Source: Liolophura sinensis (Eukaryota; Mollusca; Polyplacophora; Chitonida; Chitonidae). Taken from it: DNA of 64,000 nt. The notes under the pieces are model-generated. The model searched no databases, had not been told where the DNA came from, and was given only the letters and a program-made list of their open reading frames with translations. The translations under genes were made by a program, and so were the position numbers. Shown here piece by piece: positions 33,201 to 43,900 of this stretch; the first letter of the stretch is position 1; the number at the start of each line of letters is the position of its first letter. Location of the stretch: the NCBI RefSeq assembly GCF_032854445.1, contig NC_088295.1, positions 31,614,470-31,678,469 of the forward strand. Direction: 5' to 3'.

Positions 33201-36200
33201 GAATCAAGCTGAATATTTGTCAAACTTACTGCCATCACTGTTGAAGTTATCCCTTAGATAGCTGAAGTGCTCCCAGACTTTAGTATCTCCATACAACTCC
33301 AAAACCTCTGACCTTTGCATCATACGAGTACCATGACTGGCCCTGAAGGTATTAATAAAATAGATAATTTACTTTCAGAGATTGTTGCTACATGTACATA
33401 TGTGAAATTAGATAAATTAATCTTTGGATTGTAGGGGTATAAACATATCTAGCTATAATTAATGTGAAAAAATACAAACACAAAATCAAAAATCAAAAGA
33501 AGATGTCGCTTGTACTTTACTAGGCCATTATCCCAATGCCCAGATAAGGGCTGAGAGAACATGTAATCATGAAAGTTGAAGCTTGTACATATATCATTAG
33601 CACTTTTGTTTTAAATTCTGTGGAGAAGAATAAAATGCATTATGTACTATGCACTAAATAGCAAAATACTGAAAGATTCGCATGTATACATTTTGTTCTG
33701 TTACAGAACTTAACGATGCAGCTTTATGTGGTAATTTCTGATGATCATGATGATGATGATGATAATTTCTTTTTATGATGACTTTTCCACTAAGTTCTGT
33801 CACATACACATAATTTTCATATGTATACATGTATATGTAAGTAAAAAATAACTAAATATTTAGGAAACTAAAATATGTGAATAAATACTTACATGTACCA
33901 ACCAGTCATAAACTCTCAAAAGCTCAAAGTCAATATTTGGAATTACATTAATTACCAGTAATCGTCGTACCATACCTTCTCAATAATTACAAACACTTGC
34001 TAATTCAGACACACTGTAAGAGAGCTGGGTAGACCACAGAAGTCTCCCGCTGGCCCAGCCGAGGTATAGGCCTAACCTGCCATATAAAGCCAGACTTTCC
34101 GCAACAGCTTAATCGCTTATTCATGGTATTTTCATTTTTTTTTTTTTTTTCTCACAACTTTCACTGCAAGTCCATCCCTGCTTCTTACAACCATTCAATG
34201 GATAAAAAGTGAAATTTTACAAAAGCAGCAGTGTGTTTCTACCCGTCTTGCCAAGCTGGTGAGACTCACTAGGGTGTGACAGGGGCTCACTGAGGTGTGA
34301 CAGAGGTGTGGGCAGCTGTCACTGATGGGCTACTGGTAATCCCCTACTCCCCACACAGAGTTTACAACACGTACTTAAAACAACAGTTTCTGAATATGGG
34401 TGTGTAATTATTGAGAAGGTATGGTAATGCTTGTATCTATATGCATTATCATGATTAAAGTATATAATCAAGTGATCTGTGATCATCAGCTACTGTGCAG
34501 TCAAAAATTTGTAAACATGTATGTTATTGTACATGTGTGAGGTAGGTAATGGTACAGGCTACAAAATGTGACAAAATCATAATAATAATAATTAGGTAAT
34601 AATCACCTGAGAACTGTTCCATCATATGCAAGTTTTAGAATATTTCCCTTTGGTGTATCCAGAACTAGGCCTTTTGTACTGGAAAAGAGCATAATTTTAA
34701 CAGTTAATATCAAGGAAATGAAAAAAATCATGTATGGCAAATGACAACCCATTACACTGTTGTCTTGAGTGAGCCCTTAATTTCCTTGAGGGAGCCATCA
34801 ATTACCATGAAGGAGCTATCAATTGTCTTACAGGAGATACATGTATCAATAGTCTTGATGGAGCAATCCATTGTCAAGATGGGGCTATAGGTGATCATCT
34901 GGAAATATTTAACGTGCATTAACAAACCAGGAATGGACAGGTGTAAACAATAACATAAAAAACGCAACTTGTGCTATTGAATAAGCAGGCATTTCCAAAG
35001 ATGGCTCAATTTTCAAGTACACAATTTTTGATTAATGACTTAAAAAGTGTTCCCCTGGGCTCTGCCCGGTTTCCACTTGTTACAATGCTGGCCGTCGTCG
35101 TATAAGTGAAATATTCTTGAGTACGGCGTAAAACACCAATCAAATAAATAAATATATAAAAAGTGACACTGAATTAACAGATTTGAGATTTGGGGGCAAA
35201 CTTTCCACATTTCAGGATATTTCCTTACCTTTTTCTTGACCTGTCATGAACTCATAATTGATTTACTGTAGATGTACATGGGCATCTAGCACAGTGCATA
35301 ACTGTGCCTAAAATTTCCTTTAAACTGAGTTTGCAGTCAATTAATACTGTTGTTACATGTTAGATTAGCATAGTACTTTTGCAGCAGTGTAATAAACTAA
35401 GCACCAGTGATAATTAAGCCATCCACAATTGTCAAAATAATATAAGTACAAAATATATATATTATAAATTAAAACAGACCAGAAATCCTTGTGAATGTTC
35501 AGGTCTTGCCTCAGTTCTGAACTGTATCCCCGCTCTGATATCAAATACTCAGCAACACATGAGTATGTTAGCTGAAAATTTGAACAAAATAATACATTTA
35601 AGTATATGTTAACATAAATCCGTAAAACGGTCAATCAGAACAATGTGGGTTTAACTGAAAGAATGGGACACCTTTATACAACCTCTATTACCTTAAATGA
35701 AAGAGCTACACAAACTGTGAGGAATTCTATTTTTTATGTTTTTGTATGAGAGAGAAGTGGCTGTACACATTGTTGTTTTCTACAAAATCCACCAACTTGA
35801 GGCACACTAAAAGTCTCGCCATGTTTTAAACTCGTCCAATGAAAAGCCTCCTTTCCTCCTCGTGAATATTCATTGTGACGTCACTGTGCTTATGGTTTTA
35901 CTCCTACTATATTATTAAAGTGCATTTCCAGTCTAGGCTAAATACGCACATGTATATCACGATAATCATGGACTTTAAGGTCTGTGAACGCTAACTCTAA
36001 AACAGAAGAGTTTGGAATGTATGAGAGTGCCACATCATGCCTACATGCCATGCAATGCCCTGAAGAGCTATACCGGGCAGATCTAAGGATGGTGACATAT
36101 GTAATGTTTCAAAATGGCGACCTGAAGGAAACCTCTAAATGTTCGATGTTTAACTATTAAATACTCACATAAGAAGCACTGCTGGCAGAAAATTGAGAAA

Positions 36201-37214
36201 TCTTAGTTAACCTTGAGTATTGCTCTTTCATTTAAGGTATAGGTTATATAAATGTGTTCTTTTCTTTTAACTTGCATTTATGATGTATTACCTGCAATAT
36301 GGACTACAAGTAAACTGGTACAAAATATACATTAAAAATGAACTGAATTACACTTTTTTGATGTTTAAAATCGTCCATTTGTTGATACTTCACCAGTATA
36401 AACATTACAAAGACTTTGTTCTACAATTTCTTTCTGTATGAATATTTCAATATGGAATAATGAGACCCACTGTTAAAGCTGGATTTTTTTAATATTTTTT
36501 TAGGGGGACAAGCTGTAAACATATCTAACATTTAACAGCCATGGCCAAGGTTATCTGGCCAAAAATGTTGTTACCAAATGTGGTTTAACTATGTACATCA
36601 CACCTCCCACAATATGTAGATCATGTAGATGGCTGACTAAAGGTTCATAAATGTTGCACATACAATTTACACTTACATGTAACTTAATTTAAACATGTAC
36701 TGTATTGGTATAAATCACTACCGGTAAAGAAGAGTGGGTGCCACACTGCCACTATGAAACTGGAAATAAAAACGTATAAACCCATGACATTTCATTTGGA
36801 CTAGTCCTGTTAATGGAGCAAATTAGAATGAAGAAAACTGTGAGCACTCAAGCTGGTGGCTTTTACCACGACCTGCATTTGTAATTTTTCAACCTTTATA
36901 CCAAAGTTTTGACATGATGTGGGAGTCTGTTTTAAAAAAATTAAAACTTCGTGAACTGCAGATTTAGAGTCTGATTGTTAATTTAGTACAATCTTATTCA
37001 TTAAATTGATCAGAAGAAATTCGCCATATGTCCATGCTGTCAACTATCCTCCATATATATACTCTAATTTACTTACTAAATATACAATTATTTGAAATTT
37101 AATACTTAGGCCTACTCTGAAATTTTCGACAAGATTGAACTTTGCCAGTGTGTGGTCCAGGTCAAAGCCGAAGGCGTCGCTGTCAGCCAAGGAGAAAAGG
37201 TGAGCCGCGTCCAT
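27278..37214 (-). CDS. NT5DC1: NT5DC1-like HAD-fold 5'-nucleotidase domain protein, complete, 12 exons, 482 aa
   Basis: Coding exons in gene order: 37214-37116, 35571-35480, 34678-34607, 33342-33230, 32665-32583, 31651-31567, 31126-30952, 30336-30248, 30106-29988, 29385-29203, 28327-28126 and 27414-27278 (stop at 27280-27278). The total of 1449 nt is in phase throughout, with GT-AG introns. The product has HAD motif I GFDLDHTL (nucleophile Asp18, Asp20), motif II FLMTSS (Thr224), a Lys-rich block SKFIGKVTGKSDPK before the last motif, and motif IV YFGDSVRSD (Asp315, Asp320). WGSFFTD and SDIAIPNIEYI near the C terminus match vertebrate NT5DC1. The length is 482, against about 455 in human. It is related to cytosolic IMP/GMP nucleotidases; a presumed Mg-dependent phosphohydrolase whose substrate is not established. 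A linker in exon 10 (acidic, then HKRRRH) precedes the minisatellite-bearing intron. It shares a promoter region with LTN1. Confidence 0.93.
28405..28520 (-). mobile_element. Degraded SINE family 1 fragment, minus orientation
   Basis: TTATTTGTTTGGTGTTTCAT, then GATGGTGGCCAGCTTTATGA. It is old and diverged, at the exon-11 side of the 42-bp array in NT5DC1 intron 10. Confidence 0.45.
28566..29203. repeat. 42-bp minisatellite, about 15 units, starting at the NT5DC1 exon 10 donor
   Basis: The plus-strand unit contains CTCACTGAAATGTCTAGATA, then TTCAAACAGTCTGGCACAGCTT. On the gene strand each unit starts GTGAGAAGCTGTGCCAG, which is the first 17 bases of intron 10. Exon 10 ends CATGAG at 29203 and the first unit begins with the real donor. 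About eleven units keep GTGAG. Units near the exon are the most uniform and those at 28570-28690 are the most decayed. The 42-bp length keeps reading frame, so the exon frame runs on for about 2.5 units before a stop. Confidence 0.92.
29716..29960 (+). mobile_element. SINE family 1, 5'-truncated
   Basis: Begins within the head (TCACCAATGTGGTCGCTATG), keeps the B box GAGTTCAAGTCC and the tail ATAAGTGAAATATTCTTGAG with an AATAAATA-rich end. It is antisense in NT5DC1 intron 9. Confidence 0.85.
30408..30665 (-). mobile_element. SINE family 1, full length, minus orientation
   Basis: T-run, then GATTGGTGTTTTACGCCGTA through GGCGGCCAGTATTATGGTGG to the reversed head GCTAACCGACTGAGCCACGG. Both ends and the internal promoter are intact. 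It is sense to NT5DC1, in intron 8 or within 75 bp of it. Confidence 0.9.
30690..30885. repeat. MITE-like element, AACCTTTT-ended family, copy 1
   Basis: The ends TTTTCAACCTTTTTAACC and AAAAGGTTGAAAAAC are inverted. Inside, CAAAACTGTGCAAATTATTT and TCTCAGAATGTTTCAAAATA are shared with 60838-61018. NT5DC1 intron 7. Confidence 0.65.
31884..32035 (+). mobile_element. SINE family 1, 5' half only, joined to a minisatellite
   Basis: Intact head (GTGGCTCAGTTGGTTAGCGC, B box) and body up to AACCTGCGGATGGT. There the family sequence stops and the 21-bp array starts. It is antisense in NT5DC1 intron 5. Confidence 0.85.
32036..32528. repeat. 21-bp minisatellite, about 23 units
   Basis: The unit is close to GAGGGAGCTATCAATTGTCTT. 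Both strands are open over long stretches because the unit is 21 bp; this is not evidence of coding. It lies in NT5DC1 intron 5, ending about 55 bp from the exon 5 donor. Its last four units recur at 34760-34890. Confidence 0.9.
33741..33766. repeat. ATG/ATC trinucleotide microsatellite
   Basis: GATGATCATGATGATGATGA and continuation, NT5DC1 intron 3. Confidence 0.8.
34760..34890. repeat. Detached copy of the 21-bp minisatellite end
   Basis: CTTGAGGGAGCCATCAATTA, CATGAAGGAGCTATCAATTG, and GGAGATACATGTATCAATAG match the right end of the array at 32036-32528, including the odd ACATGTATCAATAG junction. It lies in NT5DC1 intron 2. Confidence 0.8.
35050..35158 (+). mobile_element. SINE family 1, 3' part
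   Basis: CCCCTGGGCTCTGCCCGGTT through ATAAGTGAAATATTCTTGAG to CACCAATCAAATAAATAAAT. NT5DC1 intron 2, antisense. Confidence 0.85.
35668..36258. repeat. Element with about 45-bp terminal inverted repeats, about 590 bp
   Basis: The left end (GACACCTTTATACAACCTCT, then ACCTTAAATGAAAGAGCT) is the reverse complement, with few mismatches, of the right end (TTGCTCTTTCATTTAAGGTA, then AGGTTATATAAATGTGTTC). The interior has no open frame of note and includes ATTGTGACGTCACTG near 35872. It is a likely non-autonomous DNA transposon in NT5DC1 intron 1. Confidence 0.65.
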
Positions 37215-37988
37215 AGCTAAAGTGTGCACAGATAGATCCGAAAAAGATAGGCCTGTCTTACATCTACACAGAATCCTCGGCACAAATTTAACTGTTACAG
37301 TAAAAGTTTTGTACATTCAGTTCAGCCTGCGCACACGTGAACTCGCTACAACAACCAGCTGCTCGCGTCTACATTGAAGTGCGACAGACCGGCAAAAACG
37401 TTAACAGCCACATAGTCTCTAAATACTCAATATAATTAGTAGTTAGACATAATTTCTTGATAGAACTTAATTTTTTTAGTGCTGTTAGATAAATACGTTA
37501 CTGAAAACAGAGGATATTCAGTGGCGAATGCCAGAAACAAAAGAAGTTACATCAAAAATAATGACTGCTCCCTATCAGCAGACGTGTATGTCAGTATGTT
37601 ATGAAAGTTCTAACGCTTTTTCGGCCTCGTGGTATAGATAGAGTCGCAGATGGAATTGGTATTTTCTATCGTGGATGATAACAATTGCTAATTGTCCGCT
37701 TTATTTCGTGGGACAATCTCTGTTATTGTGAATCTGAAACGTTTTGACCAGACGTTATGTCAGGTTATGGAAACAGCATGTTGAACAACAACAACAGCTA
37801 CAACTCTATGGAGTGTAAAATTGTTTAGATATGTATATGTGTGTACAGCTTCTTGAATGACTATTTGTGTAGTAATTATGTCACTTACTAGAGTTAATCC
37901 GTAAACTTAGATAATTCGGTTTAGGATATGTAGTTTATCCTTGTGTGAAAATATTTTTCTCCAGCTCAGTCGTTAATTGTCATTAGCA
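37215..37988. promoter_or_regulatory. Shared NT5DC1/LTN1 head-to-head promoter region
   Basis: The two start codons (37214 minus, 37989 plus) are 774 bp apart with no other gene between, so this interval must hold both 5' UTRs and both promoters unless an upstream non-coding exon was missed. No TATA box is obvious on either side. The 37215-37400 part is richer in CpG than its surroundings, as in housekeeping promoters. Co-regulation is inference. Confidence 0.6.
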
Positions 37989-40900
37989 ATGCCTGGATCA
38001 GGAAATAAGAAAGGGGCACAGAGAACCAAGGGCAACTTGAAGGTAAATATGACCAAATGATGTGCCTGATAGCATACTAGCACTTTAAACATTAACTCTA
38101 GATGTTCATTAACTCTTGCTATATGCCAGTGTATATTTTGAATAATGGTGCAAATCAAAGGCAGATCAAGCTACCATAGATGATAAAAGGGTACTGCTTT
38201 CTGTTAATGAAACTTAAAGATTGTGAAATTAGTATATATCAGATTGTAAACAAATCCAGTTAATTATATCTATAATGCTTATAGCAGAGGTATATATATA
38301 TATATATATGCGGATGATCGTGGGTTTCCCCTGTTCTCTGCCCGGTTTCCTCCCACCATAATGCCATCGTATAAGGGAAATATTCTTGAGTATATGATAC
38401 ATGTGTGGCAAAGTATTGTCTTTTTTTTAGCCATCAAGCAGTAGTCAGGCAGCTGAATTGTTGGCAGCAGCAGGAGGTGGTGGATTTCACACTGGTTTCA
38501 TTGGGTTTGGGGGTGGGGCTGGTGCTGCAGCATTCGTTCCAGTGAGTCAAGCCTTGGAAGATGAGGACAGTGGACTAGATCCAACCTTTAGAGTGACTCT
38601 GAGGAAATTGTCTAAGAGGGATGCTGTAACAAAACTCAAGGTCTGGTATATATAGTTTTGATTATTTAATGAAAAGGCAAAATTTTATTTATTGTACCGG
38701 TAGTGCAAGAATTCTGTGATTTTTCTTTAAAAAATATTTCACAATGAATTTTAATATCTCAGTTATGCTGACAATTCATTCAGTTTTTTGATGTATAGTC
38801 TTAGAATATAACATTCTGTATCTTGGTGGAGTACGAAATCCCTTGAGAATTAATCACCAGATGGTTGTCGTATTGCTGTAAGTTTGTAGGTACACAATTA
38901 TAGGTACAAATTTTAGTGTCCAGTTAACTCTACAGTTCATCATAAAGTCCATCAGATTTATCCACTTACATGTGTACTGTATATTTATTTCTTGTTGTAG
39001 GCATTGCAAGAATTCAGTGCCCTGTGTGCGGACACCAGTGAAGAAGCAGTCAAGGCTGCACTGCCATTCTGGCCCAAGATTTACAACAAAGTATCCGTGG
39101 TGTGTATCTTAATGCATGTGAAATGGAATTCACATTATTCAAAGCTTTGCTTATTTTGCTGCTTGCAATGGCTTAAAGCTGACTCTTGAAAAGGTGTCAT
39201 TGACTGAAATCTCACAGGGTTATGTGTACATTACTTTCTTGGTATATAATACATGTATTTGGCATAAACTTCTAAACCTTATTCTCAATGGGTGCTTCTG
39301 AAATTGTTTTAGGAAGTATTAATTGTGCCTCTGTCTTTTTACTCTCAGGATGTTGATCACAAAGTTCGTGAGGCATCTCAACAGGCAATGGCGGCTATTG
39401 CCTCTCGAGTTGGGCGTAATCTAGCCCCTCACCTGAAAAGCATTATGGGATGCTGGCTGCTGTGTCAGTGTGACACCTACCCGACAGTTGCCACAGCAGC
39501 GCAGCAAGCCTTCAGTTCAGCATTTCCTCCAGCAAAACAAAGTGATGCCATAGTGTACTGCAAAGAAGAAATTGCAGAGGTTGGTCTTAATATTGGGTGG
39601 GATATGGAGAAAAATCAAGTGTGACGCATGTGACATGAAATAAGTTCATGTACATTGAACAATGTTTCTTGTTACTGAAGGGCAACTTATTCAAAAATGT
39701 AGCGATATATGGTACTGCATACCTGATGTAATACTGAGCTGGTTGAATATTCCCTTTTCAATACATTGTGCAGAGTTAAAGGAAATAAGTCTTTTATTAA
39801 TGTTATGAGTTGCTATCTATAAATATTTGTCAGCTAACTTCATCAACTTGTCATGGATAATATCTTGATAATAAAATAGTAGATTTAAATTAAAACTCTG
39901 TGTAATATGAAATCCTGATATGCTTAATACCTTTTATTATTATGGACCTATTTTATCCCACAAGTTTTGTCTCCTTATTTTAGTTTCTTCTTGACAACCT
40001 TACTGTCCAAACGTCATCAACATTAAGTGATCCAAAGTAAGTACATGTATTTAACTTATTGGTAATGTTCTGCTATAGACTTTGAGAAAATTGCTTCCAT
40101 TTAGGTTAATTTCATGAACATGTATGTTACCGAGACATAGAAATACTTATATGTTTGACACATTTGGCATGCATCAAATGAAAGTGATTTCATGCGGGTT
40201 TGAACAGGGACTCAGCCAAAGTGAATAACTTTTTTGCCTCAGTTTGTTATATTTCATTATCAAAGGGACCCTACAGTAACATAGGAGTAAAGCCAATCAA
40301 AATTTGACCCATAACGAAGTGGTTAAGGTGCGGGCACACACAAGGTGCTGGTTCAAATCCGAACTTGGACTGAAAAATTTGTAAATTACCCTGCACCCAT
40401 TGTTTGCGGGGCCTTGCCCCATCTTGGTGACAATAAGTGGTGGTCAACACTCATTCGTCCGCTCTTACATTCTATTAATGTTCGATGAAGACCACTTGTC
40501 TTCCACCAAAATGGTGTACATATCTGTATGTCACATGTAGGCTGTGTCCTTTTGCCTGTGTCTGCCAGGTGACTGGTGTAATAAAGTGCATTGATGTCAT
40601 CAGAGATGTACTTAGTTTCCTCAAACCATACCATAACAGGGAAACATTCTTCATGTCGTAAAACATACAGTATAATAGGAAACATCTGTTCTGTGAGGAA
40701 GTACATACATGTACAATCAGAAGACTTTTAAATTTAAATTTCAGTAAAATCCGCATCAGACTTTGTCCAGTTCTTCCATCATTAATCTACCATGACATAC
40801 ATGGAAGTGGAATATTGGGATATTTTGGTCAGTATAAAGTACCAATTAAAAATTTCCTAATAGACTAAATACTTGATGATTCAGAACATCTAGCCCTGAG

Positions 40901-43900
40901 GACATGGAGATGAAGTATAACCGTATGGTCACATCATCATTATTGGCCTGGAGGAAGCTGTTGGAGACCCTTCCAGCCTCCCAACACGGCAGAGTGCCTG
41001 CAACTCTCACACAACTCCTCAACAACCCTAAACTGTGGAAACTCAGCAAGTCATCTGTCACAGCGGTATACCTCCTCTGTATCTCTTACCACATTTAACT
41101 TATGGTAGACTGTCTTTAATAATGTAAGTTCAAGTTTCTGCCAGTTTGGTGATCTATTTATATTGGGTGTGCATAAAAAATGGACCGTACTTTGATGCTG
41201 CATTGCTCCATTATCCTTTGTTCAAATCCTTTCAAACTTTAGAGTATGTGGGAAGGTCTTCCAGCAACCTGTGGATGGTCGTGGGTTTCCCCCGGGCTCT
41301 GCCTGGTTTCCACCCACCATAATGCTGGCCGCCGTCGTATAAGTGAAATATTCTTGAGTACGGCGTAAAAAACACCAATCAAAAAAAGAAAAAAAAAAAA
41401 AAAAAAATCAAACTTTAGACATTCAGATGGCATGATTTTGTTAATATACTGGTCAATTTTCTGACCATAGCTTGAGTAGTCTGTACACAGGGTTATAATG
41501 AAAACATAGCCTCAAAATTGCACGTTCCGGTGATCCACAGGTGTCATGAGTAGAGCATGCTCTGCACCTGTGTGACATGCATCAATCAAGTGTTGTTTGG
41601 AAAAATTGTCTGGCTCTAGTGTCAGAGAAACTGTTCTGCCAGACAGGCACAAGTTTTGCTGAATCAAGATGGTTTTCTCTGCGACGGACAAGGAATTGAT
41701 CTCCTTTTCAAGTAAAACAAGGTAGAACATCATTTTGAAATGTCCGGAATATGCGTTTTTGACTCTATTTTGATTTTGGTCCCATGAACAGAAATGTAAA
41801 AGGATGAAATTGAAATTTGGTCTGTATACTAAGGACATAATGGGTTTTGAGCGTGTAAAGTTTTAGAAGCTGACGTAAGAGGGTTTCGGAAATATTGAGT
41901 GTCAAAGTATGGCCCATTTTTTTAGGCCTACCCGATATATCTTGTGTTAAAACTTAAAAGCTTAAAGTGCTTCTTCAGTCCTAAAAGAAGCTACCCGGAA
42001 ATATTAAAATGATACAAGGGATACCCTAGGGTACAGAGCTAACACCAGGGTTCAAAAAGATTTATGACGAATAACACTATTTAACTTGTATAAGTGAAGT
42101 CCTCAAAAGCAAAATCTGTTTCTGTAAATTTTTCCTGATGTGATGTGATAATGTTCCTTATGTGACGTTGAGTCAAGTAGATGTGACGTCGAGTAATGTA
42201 GTTATGCTGGTATGACATCATGTGCAGTTGAAAGTGCGACGTCATTTGCTGCTATACGTCAGGGATTGGTGAGGCCAAGTGTTCTTTCATGACGTACATC
42301 ACACCAGGCAAAATTGGAAACGACAGAAAACTTTTGTTTCCACACTATCCTCCGAAACTAGTGACAGGGGTTTTAATACATTGCTATTTTTTAATAATTT
42401 AGGAAAGCAATTCGGACTATCTCAATCCTTATCATTTAACCCTCTTTTTAAGACATTCAGGTCTTCACGCTGTGGTAGCTCTTTAAAGTAGACTCTGTGA
42501 TTTTATCCACAATGGATGTTAAGCTCCAAGCAGGATCTTGTTTATATAATATGCATGATTATTGAAGAAACTCTCAAGCTGCCTCAGGCTGTAAGAAATC
42601 ATGTACCAACAAATAAAAAATTAAATTAAACTAAATTATTACATGTATTTTAAGATTTAGACCTGCTAAAAGTTACGTACAGGTAAATGCACATTTCTAG
42701 GTGTTTAACATTTTCCAAGATCCATAAAACGGTCGGTCAATCATGGCCCAGTATATTGTATGGGTGGGTGACAATCAGTGGCAATCAGTGGTCAGCAGTG
42801 CCCATGGTACCATTTGTGTGGGTGAGGGTGTGGTGACAATCAGTGGTCAGCAGTGCCCATGGTACCATTAGTGTGGGTGAGGGTGTGGTGACAATCAGTG
42901 GCCAGCAGTGCCCACGGTACCATTTGTGTGGGTGAGGGTGTGGTGACAATCAGTGGTCAGCACTGCCCATGCTATCATTTGTGTGTGTGAGGGTGTGGTG
43001 ACAATCAGTGGTCAGTAGTGCCCATGGTACCATTTGTGTGGATGAAAGTGTGGTGACAATCAGTGGCCAGCAGTACTCATTGTACCATTTGTGTGGGTGA
43101 GGGTATGGTGACAATTAGTGGCCAGCAGTGCCCATGGTAACATTTGTGTGGGTGAGGGTGTGGTGACAATCAGTGGCCAGCAGTGCCCATGGTACCATTT
43201 GTGTGGGTGAGGGTGTGGTGACAATCAGTGGTCAGCAGTGCCCACAGTACCGTTTGTGTGGGTGAGGGTATGGTGACAATCAGTGGCCAGCAGTGCCCAT
43301 GGTACCATTTGTGTTGTTGAGGGTGTGGTGACAATCAGTGGTCAGCAGTGCCCACGGTACCGTTTGTGTGGGTGAGGGTGTGGTGACAATCATTGGCCAG
43401 CAGTGCCCATGGTACCATTTGTGTGGGTGAAGGTGTGGTGACAATCGGTGGTCAGCAGTGCCCATGGTACCATTTGTGTGGGTGAGGGTGTGGTGACAAT
43501 CAGTGGTCAGCAGTGCCCATGGTACCATTTGTGTGTGTGAGGGTGTGGTGACAATCAGTGGCCAGCAGTGCCCATGGTACCATTTGCATGGGTGAAGGTG
43601 TGGTGACAATCAGTGGTCAGTAGTGCCCACGGTACCATTTGTGTGGGTGAGGGTGTGGTGACAATCAGTGGCCAGCAGTGCCCATGGTACCATTTGTGTG
43701 GGTGAGGGTTTGGTGACAAATCAGTGGCCAGCAGTGCCCATGGTACCATTTGTGTGGGTGAGGGTGTGGTGACAATCAGTGGCCAGCAGCGCTCATGGTA
43801 CCATTTGTGTGGATGAGGCTGTAGTGACAGTCAGTGGCCAGCAGTGCTCATGGAACCATTTGTGTGGGTGAGGGTGTGGTGACAATCAGTGGCCAGCAGT

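Noticed and set aside
31884-35158. One SINE split into a 5' half (31884-32035) and a 3' half (35050-35158) by later insertion
   Set aside because: The halves meet at nearly matching points, but NT5DC1 exons 3-5 lie between them. Truncated copies are common here, so two independent copies are simpler.
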